Source of the DNA: Deefgea piscis | GTDB taxonomy: Bacteria > Pseudomonadota > Gammaproteobacteria > Burkholderiales > Chitinibacteraceae | Length of the DNA stretch: 64,000 nt | Assembly (NCBI RefSeq): GCF_013284055.1 | Contig: NZ_CP054143.1 | Location: forward strand, 186,001-250,000 | Direction: 5' to 3' | Shown here: positions 63,638 to 64,000 of the stretch, piece after piece | Position numbering within the stretch: the first letter of the stretch is position 1 | How the letters are laid out: every line of letters begins with the position of its first letter | Translations under genes and position numbers: made by a program | Notes under the pieces: generated by a model | The model's input: only the letters and a program-made list of their open reading frames with translations | Told to the model about the DNA's origin: nothing | The model's database searches: none

Positions 63638-64000
63638 ATGCCAATTAATGCATACACTGGCCTGATGGGGTCGGGTAAATCTTATGAATGCGTGAGCAGC
63701 GTAATTCTTGAAGCAGTGCGCCGTGGTCGGCGCGTGATTACCAACGTGGCGGATATTGATAGCGATGCAATCCGCGCTTACTTACATGAAAAGCACGGCG
63801 ATGAACTGGAAAAGCTGGGCCATGTTGTTCACGTTTCTAATGACACGGTATCAAGCCCGGAATTTTTCTGCCACGGAACAGAGGCCGAAACCACGGTACA
63901 GCCGGGTGATTTAGTTTGTATTGACGAGGCTTGGCGTTTTTGGGGCTGCGATTGCAAGATCGCCCAAGAGCATAAGATATTTTTCCGCGAGCATCGTCAT
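63638..64000 (+). CDS. Zot-like inovirus assembly ATPase (pI), partial at right edge
   Basis: The first 121 codons are in the window. Walker A is GLMGSGKSYECV and Walker B is LVCIDEAWRFWG, with RRVITNVADID between them, as in pI/zonula occludens toxin-type ATPases. It drives phage extrusion through the inner membrane. It begins 3 nt after the pVI-like stop (TAAATC-ATG). The stop lies beyond the window, as would any pIV, integration or right-boundary sequence. Confidence 0.92.
   Translation, partial: MPINAYTGLMGSGKSYECVSSVILEAVRRGRRVITNVADIDSDAIRAYLHEKHGDELEKLGHVVHVSNDTVSSPEFFCHGTEAETTVQPGDLVCIDEAWRFWGCDCKIAQEHKIFFREHRH

Overview
The window is a bacterial chromosome segment of moderate GC content. 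It looks like a betaproteobacterium of the order Neisseriales, probably near Chitinibacter/Deefgea. This is an inference from protein style, the tig-clpP-clpX-lon-hupB-ppiD block, a complete type II secretion system (T2SS) and a Neisseriales-like filamentous prophage; no database was consulted.

Layout. 1-3.8 kb: sugar-phosphate mutarotase (cut by the left edge), MaoC-type hydratase, secreted alpha/beta hydrolase, small membrane protein, methylglutaconyl-CoA hydratase-like enzyme. 3.9-12.8 kb: protein quality control block (ppiD, tRNA-Asp, hupB, lon, clpX, clpP, tig) and tRNA-Leu. 13-24.1 kb: PII protein, priA, hemE, an exporter ATPase, glnS, a cupin gene broken by a 266-bp inverted-repeat element, uraA and upp. 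24.2-39.4 kb: T2SS in three operons, gspF-G-H-I-J-K (minus), gspC-D-E (plus, divergent) and gspL-M-N (minus). A GNAT gene and a tandem palindromic repeat array sit inside the pseudopilin operon, and ridA, aqpZ and mscS lie between the operons. The secretin carries a C-terminal LysM domain. 39.8-49.8 kb: MFS and TauE/SafE transporters, an alanine-rich LEA-like protein, a TIGR01777 epimerase, a DEDD exonuclease, a substrate-binding lipoprotein overlapping a hybrid histidine kinase, and an M32 carboxypeptidase.

50.2-64 kb is accessory DNA. Two matching sites, each holding the last codons of a guaA-like gene (IEWE-stop, minus strand) plus an 18-bp box about 75 bp away, bracket a 3.8-kb cassette. 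The cassette holds a Fic protein and a NERD-nuclease/UvrD-type helicase, a good candidate for an undescribed defence module. Right of it is AT-rich DNA with a truncated CD-NTase (CBASS-type) gene, an orphan gene, small ORFs, a possible structured RNA and a membrane coiled-coil protein.

From about 57.4 kb to the right edge lies a filamentous (Inoviridae-like) prophage. It has a repressor with tandem operator-like repeats, a ssDNA-binding protein, an HUH replication endonuclease, coat and tip proteins, major coat protein with its own terminator, a pIII-like adsorption protein, a pVI-like protein and the start of a Zot/pI assembly ATPase.

The most unusual items are the att-flanked Fic + NERD-helicase cassette, the remnant CD-NTase locus, the LysM-tailed GspD, the palindromic repeat array inside the gsp operon and the MITE-like element.
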